From Fagopyrum homotropicum (Eukaryota; Streptophyta; Magnoliopsida; Caryophyllales; Polygonaceae), in contig BSWB01000004.1 in the NCBI GenBank assembly GCA_033239125.1, positions 62,991,501 through 63,055,500 of the forward strand: a DNA stretch of 64,000 nt, given 5' to 3'. This document shows, one piece after another, positions 34,090 to 45,614 of the stretch. A program made the translations under genes and the position numbers. The notes below the pieces were generated by a model. It ran no database searches. It saw only the letters and a list, made by a program, of their open reading frames with translations, and was not told the DNA's origin. Position 1 is the stretch's first letter. Each line of letters starts with the position of its first letter.

Positions 34090-37000
34090 TGATGACATAA
34101 ATTATATGCCATCATATTCACGCATATTATGAGTATATCGCCTCAGTTTTACATACATTTGATGAGAATTGTGTGCCTTTGAGTCCATATTCACATATAT
34201 TTCGAGAACAGAGGTCTACATGTGTTATTTATGTACGTGTAGGTAAAACGGTGTAATTTTGGTGCGAAAATGGAGAAATTTTACGCTAAGATCGTGATGC
34301 GCAAATGAGTTTTAAATTTATAACTCGAACTAAATCCTAAACTACCTAGCGAAACCCGCAGTGTACGGGACGTTTGTAGTAGGGATAGTATTTCGAGGTC
34401 GAACACAAAGACTAAGGTGAAATTGATTCAATTTGTGATTGAGTATAGTAAAGACCTAGGTTGAAAGAAAAGAAAGAAATAAAGAAATGAAAATCTCAAA
34501 TGTTTTTGGTTGGTTTTTGGTGATCGATCAAAGATCACAATTCATGCAAAGTAAACAATCAACTAAACTATGAATCAACACAAATAAACAAACTAAACAA
34601 GATAATGATTAAAATAAAGAAAAGACGGATTCTAGGGGTTGGAAGTTCCGGTTATGGCATAGGACTCAAGTTATCTATTCATTTCTTGGATTAACTATGA
34701 TATGTTGGGATTAAGCGTTTCTAGATTGGGATCAATTACCGGGTAGGTCTCATGGTCCAACTAGTCCACTCCTAAGGTCTCATCACCGGGTAAGTCTCTA
34801 AGAACCTAAGGATAGGAATTCTACACAAACCGGATTGTTAGCTAGGGGTCTAACCTATCCTTACCGGGTAAGTCTTGGAAAGGGAAGTCCTAAACAACTA
34901 TCCTAGCACACCTAATCCAATGGCGGCTTATTAGGCTCACCACTACCTAAGGGTTGTTATCTTTGGAATCTAAGAGTAAGGATTACCGGGTAGGTCTCTC
35001 CTAACACTTAGTTACTAACACTAGGTCACCCTAGGGTAGATTAAACTCAACAAACACTTAGGATTTCAACATTCTATAGATCTAAGACAAGATCCATCGA
35101 GCTAGGGAAAATCACGGTTTGTTCTACCTAAACCACGGCCGTGGTCAGACATGAACTACCCGTGATTTCTAACAGCAGCTACGTTCATACACACAAGTCA
35201 TCCAAAGGTAAATCTAAGTCCGTCCTATCATAGCCCTAGCCATAACCATCCTTTCCTTACCCTAGAACCACATCAATTTACCCTACAACGTTCATAATAG
35301 AAATCGAAACAAACAAACATAAAATCATGACATCCATTTGCAAGATAATGAAGGAAAAGAGATGGACAAGTGAACTAAAGCAAAACCAAGCTGAAAATAG
35401 AATTAGAGTAACTCACAATCCTTCCAAAAGAAGGTTCAAATGATTCATACAACTCTTAGAATTAAAATTCGGAATTCTTCAATACAAAACTATCAAGTGT
35501 GGTGATGGTGTGTGTTCCTCTCCTCCTCTTCAATGGAGCTCTCCTTCTTCCTCTTTGACACTTTCCTTCCTAGAAAGACTTCTTGTTGAGAGAATATTTT
35601 TGTTAGAGGATAATGGATAATGGAGAGCTGCTCCCAGATATGTCTCACAGCCCATGAAGGACCACTTTTATAACAAACTTGCATGAGCTGGCCATGAGAG
35701 TCGTGGCACAACTGTCACAAGAATCTGGCAAAATCCACGGGTGATTCCACGGCCGTGGAGTGTCAGAGAACCGTGATTCTGTGCAGAAACTTCGCCTTGG
35801 ATCATTAAGCTGTGATTTAGTGCATGGCTTGTGTTGGCAAGGCTCCATGAGTCCTCCTTAGCCTTTAGCTTGTGTCCTAATGAGTCCGAGGGTGTGTCAT
35901 CTAGATGAACGATCCTCAAACGTATCGTTTTTGCTCCTAAATCTCCCGAAATACCTATAAAACACGCACAAGTCCGTGTAGACGTCTATCTCGGCAAAAT
36001 ACATGAATTGAGTGCAAAACGTCGTGAACTAGTGCTAAACCATGCATGAATGAGTGAGAAATCTATCTAAATGATTACCTAAAACTAAGTCATAAATCGT
36101 GTTATCAAGCAATATCGAGCATGACATCATTAAGGATCAAGAGAAAGTCTAAAAGATCGGAAAAGATATGAAAATATATCACAAAAGAAGATAGAAGACG
36201 AAACAAAAAGATAACACACTTAGAGGAAGAAAATCGGATCATTACTTATAAAAATCGGTCTATTTTATCACATATGATTCGAGTTCTATCTTTAATCGAC
36301 TGATTCGGTGTAGGATTGTAACAATAAGATCAAATTCCATCCCTAGATATTTCCTATAAATAGAGGACATCTCACCACATCATTCATAATACAATCTCAT
36401 TTAGTTATAGTGGAAGAAACATCAAGGAAGCATTGAAGGAAGGAAGTTTTGAAGATCGAAGTCCAAGATCGAAGCAAGAAAGTCGTTCTTGAGGTTTTGT
36501 GAGTTTTGATTATTACTTTGTCATTGTGAACGCAAGATTGGAGTTTGTTTTGAGTTTTTATTTGGATTTTGAAGGATTGAACCTTTGTTGAAGGATTATT
36601 TCGTTTTTATTTCAAGATTCAAAGTTTTCTTACTTTTTTGATATTCTTGTTTTAATCTCTTTTTTTATTTTCATAATGTGTGTTGTTGGCTAAAACCCTT
36701 GTGATTCTAGGGTGATTGGTTGAAGGTTGTGGTTAAGAAGAAAAATTGGTGTGTTCTTGGTAGAAAATCGACCGATTTTCATTCAAGAACAACCCGATTT
36801 TCTCTTCTGTCGTACCTTTCATGCTTTATCCTTAATATTTGGTTAAAGATTGCAATCCCAACTCTATCCATATAATCTTTAGAAGTCTTGAATCGAAAAC
36901 CACAATTGGATACTTTGATCTCTAGAATCCTTTTTCCCAATTATTACACAAGTCTTTGCTTTTATTGTCAATAGTTGCATATTTTCTTTGTGCTAGATTA

Positions 37001-37149
37001 TCTTATCGATTTTGATTTCACCAAATCCCTAGGATCGACCATGGAATATTTGCTATTACTGCAATTGATCCGTACACTGCGGGTTTGCTTTTCCTTTTAT
37101 TCTTGGTTATAAATTTAAAGCTTTTTACACATACCTTTTGGAGCGAACA
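34090..37149 (+). repeat. LTR of Athila-2, interrupted by a solo LTR
   Basis: Starts TGATGACATAAATT after the polypurine tract and ends GGAGCGAACA just before the PBS. About 1.2 kb belong to this LTR (34090-34278 and 36113-37149). It lacks CCACGGCCGTGG but has its own AATCGG/CGATTT motifs (36230-36260, near 36298, 36768-36780). A TATAAATAGAGG near 36355 is a strong TATA-box candidate. Confidence 0.8.
34279..36107 (-). mobile_element. Solo LTR of the Athila-1 family, inserted in the Athila-2 LTR
   Basis: In minus orientation it begins TGATAACACGATTTATGACT at 36107 and ends near TTAGCGTAAAA at 34279. It has two CCACGGCCGTGG palindromes (about 35136 and 35744) and four ACCGGGTAGG/AAGT motifs. 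The flanks agaaa (34274-34278) and agcaa (36108-36112) are a 4-of-5 target duplication. No internal region is present, so it arose by LTR-LTR recombination. Confidence 0.85.
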
Positions 37150-37155
37150 AGTTTT

Positions 37156-37173
37156 TGGCACCGTTGCCGGGGA
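37156..37173 (+). other. Primer binding site of Athila-2, tRNA-Asp with one change
   Basis: TGGCACCGTTGCCGGGGA differs from the Athila-1 PBS at one base and lies 6 bp after the LTR end. Confidence 0.85.
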
Positions 37174-37225
37174 TTTGGCTTAGATCAAATTCGGTTTCGG
37201 TTTTCTAGCTTGGAAAGAAGCTAAA

Positions 37226-38692
37226 ATGGCTGCGAATAATGATGAAAATAGAGATCTCCGAGCTGAGTTAGATGAAGCTCTAGATCAACTGAAATTGAGA
37301 GATGATGCTCTAATTAAAGAGAGAGCGGATGCACGCGCTAGAGAGGATGAACTTAGGGCCAACATGGCCGAAATACAAGAAGCCGTTCGGCGGCGAAATG
37401 AAGTGCGAGAAAGAGATGCTAGAGTTAGAATTGATCCACCGGCACCTGTTATTGTGCCACCACCTGCACCTCATTTTCCGGCGAGGATTAAGAGAGTTGA
37501 CCCGCTTGTGGATGCGCCATAAACACTTGGTCAAAGGATGGATCCCTCTCAACAAGTACACCGTCCAAGCGTTAACTTAGGAGATCCGGCTGAACATGGG
37601 TATGAGTTTCAACCTCAAGTTATTACAATGATCCAACAAAACCAATTTGGAAGAGTTAATACATGGGAGGCGATGACTACGGAATTTCTCACCAAGTTCT
37701 TTCAGCCATCAAAAACTGCGGAATTGAGAGGTAAAATTAATGCATTTGTTATGAAGGGCAATTAGAGTTTATTTAAATCATGGAAAGGTTCAAAGACCTT
37801 TTGTTGGATTTCCCTCATCATGGGATTCCAAAAATTGAGTTGTTGGAAATTTATTTTAAGGGTTTGGATGAGGAAACTCAATTCAAAATTCAATCCCTTT
37901 CTTCTGGAACTTTCATGGATAAACCCGTTGATGAAGCATGTGAGTTTGTTAAAAAAACAAGCTCTAATTATTGAGAAACATTTGCACCAGAGGGTTGATG
38001 ATAGAAATCAAAGATTCGGAGCTCAAGAGCTGAATCTTACTTCCTCCAGTGTTGCTCAACTCACAACTGTAAATAATGAAGTCAAATCTTTGAAGGGTCT
38101 TTTGAAATCACAAACGCAAGCACCAAAGGAAATAGATGTTGGCTATGTGGGAAGAGAAAATTATCAAGGGCAAAGGAACAAAAAAAACAACAACAACAAC
38201 AACAACCAGAACTACAACAACAATTGGAGATCCAATCAGAACAATTTTGGTAACCCTTATTCCCATGCTAAAAAAGCTCTAACTCCACCTTCTTCTTCTA
38301 CTTCTATTCCATTGAAAAGTTAGGAACCATCTTCAAGTTCAACTCAGCCTACCAAGGATAAGTTGGAAGCAATGATTGAAGTTGTGATTGGAAAGATGAA
38401 TGGGTTGGAGAGTTCGGTTAATTCTATTTTCTAAGGCACAAAAGGCCTTGGAAAATCAAGTATTTAGAAAGGCCGGAGAAGTTCCAAGAGATCAAGGGAA
38501 AATTCCCGGAAGAACGGAGAGCGATCTCAAAGGACAAATCAATGCTATCACCACAAGAAACGGAATTCAAACCAATGATCCATTACCAAAGAATGTTTAC
38601 AAAGGAAAGCAACCAATGATTGAGGAAACATAACCAAGGAACAAGGAGAAAGCCCCGGTCTATGTCCCTCCTCAAGCATACAAGCCACCTCT
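37226..38692 (+). pseudogene. Athila-2 gag, broken
   Basis: Starts MAANNDENRDLRAELDEAL, homologous to Athila-1 Gag from 23255. A stop at 37520, a deletion of about 55 codons in the Gag core (after QNQFG near 37650), a stop at 37763, a frameshift near 37950, an Asn-rich stretch (38185-38225) and further stops follow. It ends in the Gag-PR linker at a direct junction to Tekay integrase sequence on the other strand. Confidence 0.85.
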
Positions 38693-40948
38693 GTCTCCCT
38701 AGTCACCTCATCAGCTCCTTGCATCGAACACTGAATCTTCATCATCGGTATGTCCTTCAACCGCAAGCGTCTCGTACTACGCTCTAAGACAAATACCGGA
38801 TGCTCTACGAACGTATGGTCCGGCTCGACCACTAAATTCGTATGGCTTACGATGTGTCTCGGATCTGGTACTTACTTGCGTAACTGAGACACGTGGAAGA
38901 CTAGGTGAACACTCTCTAGTCTCGGCGGCAGAGCAAGTCTGTATGCTGCCTCTCCAACTCGCTCAAGAATCTCGAAAGGTCCGACGTATCTGAGACTCAA
39001 CTTCCCCTTGACGCCGAAACGTCTAACACCTCGTGTCGGGGATACTCTCAACCATACCTGAGCTCCAACTCTGAACCCTTGAGGTCTGCACCTCTTATCC
39101 GCTTAAGACTTCTAGCGACTCTATGTTGCTAACATCCGCTCTCGGATCATTGCTACTTGAGCCATATCGTCCTGTATCTGCTCAGGTGCTACTCTGCTAG
39201 CACTACTCGGCTCGTCCCAACACAGTGGGGTATGACATCTCTGTCCGTATAAAGCCTCGTAAGCAGCCATCCTAATCGATGCGTGCCAACTGTTGTTATA
39301 CAAAAACTCTACTAATGGGAGGTGATTTGGCCAAACCTGTCCCAAATCTAGCACGCAGGCTCTCAGCATATTCTCTAGGGTCTAGATGGTCCGCTCAAAC
39401 TGATCATCAGTCTGAGGATGATAAGCAGTCGTGAACTACAGGCTCGTACCTAGGGTGGCATGCACTTGCTGCCAAAACCTCAAAGTGAACCGTCCGTCTC
39501 TGTCAGAGACTATAGTCCTAGGTACTCCATGAAGTCTCTTCATTTGTCAAGTGAACTCCTCTGCCAATTGACTCACCGGCCACATTTCCTTGATCGGAAT
39601 GAAACTTGCGGTCTTCGTCAATTGATCTACTACAACCCAAACAACATCAAAACCTCGACTCGGTCTCAGGCCGATGACAAAATGCATTGAGATGTCCTCC
39701 CATTTCCATTGAGGAACGGGAAGTGGGCGTAACTCTCTTCCTGGTCGATGATGCTTGATCTTGATCTGTTGACAGGTCGCACACTAAGCTACATATCTCG
39801 TCACATATGGCTTCAAACCTCCTCACCAGAAGGAGCGTCTGATATCCTGATACATCGTACTCGCACCGGGATGCACTGAGTAACGTGTAGAGTGAGCCTC
39901 TTGTAAGATTTGTTATCTCAGCTCTCGATTTGAGAGCACACATACGCGCTCTTGGCATCTCAAAACCCCATCAGCACTAACTGTAAACTAGGGTGTCTCA
40001 CCTCGAGACATCCTGTCTCGGATCCGTGTCACATCGGGGCAACTCTCCTACTTCTGTTGGATTTCTACCAATAGATCAGGTAACATCTCCAAGGTGGACA
40101 AATGGCTGTCAGAATCCGAAAAGTGGATATCCATCTCTAGCCATGCTAATGCTCGTTGTAAGTGAGGTTGAGCTATCAGCCGTGTGATCGGTTATCAACC
40201 GTGCGATCAACTATCACATTCACCTTCCCCGGGTGGTATAAGATCTCAAGATTGAAGTCCTTGATCAACTTCAACCGTCTCCTCTGGCGGTTATTCAACT
40301 TCCGTTGAGTGAATATGTACTTCAAACTCTTATGGTCTGTGAAAAGTTGGCACGTAGCTCCGTACAGATAATGCTTCTAGATATTCAAAGCATGAACAAC
40401 AACTAACTCGAGATCATGAGTATGGTCATTCTCCTCGTACGCCTTCAGCTGTCTCGACGCGTAAGCTATAACCTTACCCTTCTACATCAGAACACATCCC
40501 AGACCGAGCTTGGATGCATCGTTGTAAACAATAAAGTCTTCAATGCCCTCTTAATAATCTAAGATAGGAGCGGAAGCCAGCCTCCTCTTCAGCTCCTCGA
40601 AACTCTACACGCACAACTCGGACCACATGAATCTTATAGACTTTCTTAGCAAGGAAGTGAGAAGTCGGGCGATAACTGAAAAGCCCTCCACAAACTGACA
40701 GTAGTAGCCCACGAAGCCAAGGAAGCTGCTTACCTCCTTAACGTTCCTAGGAGGCGGCCAAGATGCTACAGACTCAATCTTCGCCGGATCTACCTTAATC
40801 CCTTCAGCGGAAACAATGTGACCTAGGAAGCCACCTCAGATCTCCAAAACTCGCACTTAGAGAGTTTAGTGTAAAGCTCTCTATCCTGCAAGACTTGGAG
40901 TATGATCCTTAACTGTCTTGCATGCTCCTCTCTTCTACGAGAGTATAC
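38693..40948 (-). pseudogene. Tekay-like RNase H and integrase remnant, right copy
   Basis: Minus-strand pieces: RNase H/thumb around 40850-40300 (degraded), integrase core end at 39369-39121 (LPLVEFLYNNSWHASI, ALYGQRCHTPLCWDE), then the C-terminal part with RPTRYVG-like and LRLKDIPMMKI...ADEVTRETE, which fits the chromodomain-like end of Tekay integrases, up to the border at 38693. It is the second copy of sequence found at 16465-18634 but contains 39420-40205, missing there. Many stops and frame changes. Confidence 0.75.
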
Positions 40949-42072
40949 CTAAATGTCATTGATGAAGACCACCACAAACTGGTTTAGGAAGTCGATGAAG
41001 ATGATGTTCATCAACTCCATGAACACGGCAGACGCATTCGTAAGCCCGAAAGACATCACTACAAACTCGTAGTGACCGTATCTGGTCCGAAATGTTGTCT
41101 TGGCTATGTACTGCTCTCTCATCCTCAACTGGTGATATCCGGATCTCATATCAATCCGTGAAAACACTGAAGCTTCGTACAACTGGTCCAAAAGATCGTC
41201 AATATGGGGCAATGGGTACTTATTCTTGATTGTCACCTTGTTAAGCTCTCGGTAGTCAATACATAACCTCATCGATCCGTCTTTCTTCTTGACGAAGAGT
41301 ACTGGTGCACCCCAAGGAGATACACTAGGGAGGATGAAGCCCTTCTCAGCTAACTCCTCGAGCTGCTTCTTAAGCTCAAGCATCTCGATAGGCGCCATGC
41401 GGTAAGGAGCCTTCGAGATCGGTCTCATCCCGGGCTCTAGATCAATGCCAAAGTCTACACTCCTTTGTGGAGGTAAACCTGATGGCTCTCCAAAAACATC
41501 GGTAAACTCGCATGCTACCGGAATCTCCTCCAATGTTGGATTCGTACTATCCTTCATGGCATAGCACCAAAAAGCCTCGCAACCTTGACCGATAAGTCTC
41601 ACAGATCGGACTGCGCTGATGACTGTACTGGTCTTTCCAAGGTCCCATCCTCGGAAAATCTCTACATGGTCTGACTTTGTAGTTACCGTCCTCTTGCCGA
41701 TGTCCAGAACAACTTGATGTCGATCCATCCAATCCATGCCCATAATGAATTTTTCATGTTTTAAGCACATGATGAGGAAGTTAGTTGGCCAATCGCGACC
41801 TACCAATCTAATAGGGCAATCGCAAACCTCTCGTGTACCTCTAATCTTACTCCATCGGGCAATTCTACAAAGAAGGGTTTCCCTTCTACGGTAACTAAGG
41901 TCAATCTATCTACACTTGCATTAGATATAAAAGAATGCGTAGCACCGGTATCGAGAAGAACTCTAACAAGAAAACCATTAATATGAATGGTACTTGTGGT
42001 CGTTGGAGTTGTCGGCTCCACTACACTCCTCAACTCATAAACTCTAACTGAAGCGTCTTTGGTGTTTGACAT
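40949..42072 (-). pseudogene. Tekay-like protease and RT, right copy
   Basis: The protease frame 42072-41800 carries VRVLLDTGATHSFISNAS with the DTGA active site. The RT frame 41806-40949 shows LEELAEKGFILPSVSPW, CIDYRELNKVTIKNKYPLPH, MRSGYHQLR and ends VVFINDI, where the catalytic FIDD is changed to FIND and a stop follows. The enzyme is therefore dead even if the frame were read. Confidence 0.85.
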
Positions 42073-43424
42073 ACCACCAACTCGTCATCTACCTCTCCCC
42101 TTTTCTTTTGCGGAACCTCAAGGAGCGGTAAAACTAGGAACTCTCTGCTGTTGCTGCTGATACTGAGGCAGCCTGTACCCACCTTTGGTGACGCTAGTAG
42201 GTGAGAACCCTGATGTGATAGCGCCTTGCCCTGATGGCAAAACGCAACTCAGTGTTCGGGCTTGTCACAAGAAAATCAAGTCACTGCATTCTTCTTACAA
42301 TCGGCTCTCATATGTCCGACATCTCCGTAGTTAAAGCACTGCCGTCTTCTATCTGAACTCTACATAGACTGCTGGAAACCAAAACGTCCCAACATCTGAC
42401 TACATCAAAAACCAGAAGCTCCAACACTGGCTGGTCTAGTCCTTTGCCTATTCTCAAGACCTCCAGTTTGAGAAGCTCTCCTCTGACCCGGTCGGTCTCT
42501 CTCAAAAGCGGATGCTCTATTCTGGTAGTCCGTCAAGGACTCGCAACGGAAACTAGCAAGATAAGAGCGTGTCGACTCTCTCAACCTCCAAGATAAAAGA
42601 TAAACATGCTGATCCTCGGGTGGTGCGGACAAACCTAGCAACGATAACTCCTCTTTAAACTTGATGACAATCTCAAAAATAGGGATATCCTCGAATCCAA
42701 CTTCGAGAAAATCCTGAAGTCGATCTCTCCTCATAACTGCAGACAGTAGCGATCCCTGATCACTGTCTTCATCTATTATTAACTCGTGACCTTGCTGCGA
42801 ACGGTCTTCCACCAATGATGAGCCTGATTCTACAACAACGTATGTGCTATGTCGACTCGACGACCCTTTGAGCAACGGATCGCCTCCATAGCAGAATCCA
42901 CCTATCCTAACTAAAGTTCCACCTCCAAACCGGTCTTTCCTCCGAAAGAAGGAGCCCTAAGCTGATTGAAAGACTTCAACCAACAGTCAGGTCTTGGCTC
43001 TCTTGCCTCGTCTGAAACTCTAGCAACCTCAGCAAATCTAGTAGGTTCAACAACCACCTGCGTCACTCTCTATGAAACCTCAGATGATCTCGCTGCTACT
43101 GATGGTGTTAGTGCAGGTGCTCTAGTTCTGATAGCCTCCTCTACTCTCTGCATGTAGAAGCTCCGATGGACACTCGACCAGACTCGGTCGACTTGCTCTC
43201 TCCGCTCCGGACCTAGCAACGGTTTCGTTCCCAGCCTCGGGAACAACACTCTCAACAATATCCTCGACGAATGCCTCAACGATAGGCGGATTAGCAATTT
43301 GAACTTGGCCCCGACCTCTAGCTAGTGGAGGTCTTCCTGCACGCCCTCGTCCACGGACGGCAGGTGGAAGAGGTGGTCGTCCTCTTCCTCGCCTAATAGT
43401 AGATGTAGCTCTAGTACGCGCCAT
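42073..43424 (-). pseudogene. Tekay-like gag, broken
   Basis: The start is ATG at 43424 (MARTRATSTIRRGRGRPPLP), a basic Arg/Gly/Pro-rich N-terminus typical of this lineage. A Gag core piece reads at 42875-42405 (FKEELSLLGLSAPPEDQHVY). The zinc knuckle near 42355 reads CFNYGDVGHMRADC, where the second Cys has become Tyr. Stops and frame changes lie between the parts. Confidence 0.75.
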
Positions 43425-43431
43425 CTGCGAT

Positions 43432-43436
<5 letters not shown>

Positions 43437-43508
<72 letters not shown>
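43437..43508. repeat. (TA)36 microsatellite
   Basis: An uninterrupted TA run of about 72 bp, 13 bp upstream of the Tekay gag ATG (minus strand). It is in the leader, so it does not change the protein. Confidence 0.95.
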
Positions 43509-43516
<8 letters not shown>

Positions 43517-43740
43517 AGGCCATACTATCAGCTACAACAGAAATCCAAGAAAAACACATAAAGGCCAACATAAAAGAACACTATACTGCTGAGATCCGCG
43601 GAGGTAGTGGTGGTCACCCGTACATCTATCCTTGACCGACAAGTTATAAAGAAAATCCCTTTGGAAAATTTAGACCCCTTACGGGTTTTATTTATTTATC
43701 TATTCAACCTTTAGAAGATTGCGAGTGCCATTATTACCAA

Positions 43741-43758
43741 CCTAGAGCTTTGATACCA
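43741..43758 (-). other. Primer binding site of the Tekay-like element, initiator tRNA-Met
   Basis: On the minus strand TGGTATCAAAGCTCTAGG lies 3 bp after the 5' LTR. TGGTATCA-AGC matches the 3' end of initiator tRNA-Met with one mismatch in the first 12 bases. Confidence 0.8.
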
Positions 43759-43761
43759 TAA

Positions 43762-45301
43762 TGTGACACCCCATGTTTTGGAAACTCGTAGCGTTACGGG
43801 TTGGGACCTCACGATGAGTCCTGACCCTCTGAGTAGCAACAATAACATCATATCTTACAACAAGGCACAAATAAATGAAAACCAAAACTATTATAACAAC
43901 TAAAGGAACAACAAAGGAATGACAGTAAAGACACAAACACACATAAGGTAATGCAAACATATAAACATGCTCGCATACAACCGGTTATTATCTTTCAATA
44001 AGTTAATCGCTTTACTAGTTCAACTTATGTTGTCATACGAGAATCACTATGATCTCGCCTCTATACCCTTTCACCAACAGGAATAGAGCGGATGCATCCC
44101 TTTATCACCTACTGGATTGGTCGCAAGAGCACCTCCCAGCTTCCCTGTTTTGAATTGGACAAGCGGTCACCGCCCGGTTATGATACACTTGGGCCAATTA
44201 AGGTATAAAAGGTCAATCCTATTCCGGTTATCCGTTATCACAATAAACCTCAACAAAAGCAAGCCAATACAATCAAACTAATATACGTAACGTATCTAAG
44301 TAAGTCCAAGAGACTTACCTCACTCAAAGGTAACACAAGGGTTAGCGAACAACTCAATTTCCCGAAGGAAAGAAGGATGGAAAGCCTTTTCAACAAGGCA
44401 ACTCGAATCAGAACGGAAAGATTGCTATAAGTCTATAACTTCTAGTCTCCATGATCTCTAAGAGATCTCCACATGCTAGGGAGATGGTCCCTAATCTTAT
44501 AGACTCTCAAGGGTCAACAACATCCAACACAAATTAAAGGAAAGAACAAGGAAACAAAGAATGGAAGCAGCTCACCAAAGACGGGAACAACTGCAGGAAA
44601 ACCGTAGGGGCGGCTGGGTAGAGGCGCGGGGGCGACACTGAGCAAATCTACAGGGGCGGCTCTGTGTAGGCGCGGGGGAGGTTTCGGCATAGAAGGTTAC
44701 ATCTTCTCTTTTGACAATAGAACAACAACAAGGGACCCAAGCTTGGTTCTTTCAATCCACACACACGACAATACTCAACCAAAGGAGCATGTGAACATCA
44801 ATATATCAACGATGGAAGGGCAACAAGAATCAAGACTCGATCTTGATTCTTGTGAAAGGAAAAGAAGAAGAACAAAAGAGAAAAGAAGAACAAAACAGAA
44901 GGAGAAGCATGATGCATGTGACATGAATGTACAAAAGGTCAAAGGGATGAAGAACTTCCACGTGTTGCATGAGATCACAAGGGAAAGGCTACATCTTTGC
45001 TCGAGGTTGAAGAAAAACGTATGCAAGAAACGAGAAAAGGAAGAGCAAGCGGGAATTTATAGAAAACGATTGCAAAGGATAAGGAAAGACGTTTTAGGGT
45101 TACAAGATCAAAGGAACGTTGTCCCATAAGATAGAAGATCGGATCTTCTATATTACGAAAGAAATAAAAACGGGATAAAAACATATCAGCATGATCGGGG
45201 GGTCCACTACACCCGCGGTTCGACCCGCCACGACCGCGGCTTGCCGCATGGGCTGCCACTGTCATTACGGGGGCGGTGACAGCCAAAAGCTGGTCGTTAC
45301 A
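43762..45301 (-). repeat. 5' LTR of the Tekay-like element (1540 bp)
   Basis: Plus strand TGTGACACCCC ... GGTCGTTACA. It lacks about 187 bp present in the 3' LTR (around 14678-14853), with the gap near 43919. GC-rich motifs lie at 44600-44690 and 45225-45285. The next five bases are ACTTT, the target duplication. Confidence 0.85.
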
Positions 45302-45540
45302 ACTTTTATACTACTAACCATACATGATGAATGTCTGCTATGAATTTGTGAATTTTTGAAACGCTAAAGTTATATGTACTAGATCAGCAATATGAAGAAT
45401 TACCTGACTAGAATAAATCTTGGAGAGTTATGTTACAACATATGTCTAGCTGAATCTAAGACATCTTTTCATAGAACTATATGCAACACAATGTGGATGC
45501 ACTCTCAGTCTCTGCCTTTTATCTGTGCATCTTTTCTTAC
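45302..45540. other. Host DNA right of the Tekay insertion
   Basis: Continues the locus of 14501 after removal of the insertion. It is noncoding in appearance and probably the intron that took the insertion, since coiled-coil exons lie on both sides. Confidence 0.4.
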
Positions 45541-45614
45541 AGCAACTTCTCATTTAGTAGTTCTATGTTCTCATGCGATGTTCTCAATTCCCTTGCTTCA
45601 TGCACTTCCATTTC
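45541..45614 (-). pseudogene. Coiled-coil exon, right part of the split host gene
   Basis: Reads KEMEVHEARELRTSHEN then IELLNEKLL on the minus strand, 74 bp, followed directly by a GTAAGA donor. Heptad-like with high Glu/Lys/Leu. In gene direction it precedes the exon at 14128-14057 once the Tekay element is removed. The protein is not recognised. Confidence 0.4.

Larger units (their letters stand above)
18673..38692 (+). mobile_element. Athila-2: permuted, truncated Athila-lineage element (IN end - ORF2 - LTR - PBS - gag)
   Basis: Left to right: integrase C-terminal part, 3' noncoding region with ORF2, hairpin and polypurine tract, a single LTR (34090-37149), PBS, then gag up to the Gag-PR linker, where it stops at 38692. 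PR, RT, RNase H and most of IN are absent. One LTR thus serves as 3' LTR for the sequence on its left and as 5' LTR for the sequence on its right. Both outer borders join Tekay sequence without LTR ends or target duplications. Athila-1 (21175-32440) and a solo LTR (34279-36107) are later insertions in it. Confidence 0.7.
14502..45301 (-). mobile_element. Tekay-like Ty3/gypsy chromovirus with nested Athila-lineage elements
   Basis: Two LTRs of one family (14502-16228 and 43762-45301) are flanked by the same 5 bp, ACTTT, which shows that one insertion spans both. In minus orientation the order is 5' LTR, PBS for initiator tRNA-Met, gag, protease (DTGA), RT, RNase H, integrase with a chromodomain-like end, then the foreign block 18673-38692, a second copy of RT-RH-IN, and the 3' LTR. 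All coding parts are broken. The LTRs differ at many sites and by a deletion of about 187 bp, so the insertion is old relative to Athila-1. Confidence 0.8.

Noticed and set aside
34279..36107. An inverted LTR pairing with the Athila-1 LTRs as a single element
   Set aside because: It has its own near-perfect target duplication (agaaa/agcaa) and lies inside the Athila-2 LTR, so it is an independent solo LTR.
43122..43571. 149-codon minus-strand frame starting with a long Ile-Tyr repeat
   Set aside because: The Ile-Tyr part is translation of the (TA)36 repeat in the leader; the real gag start is the ATG at 43424.
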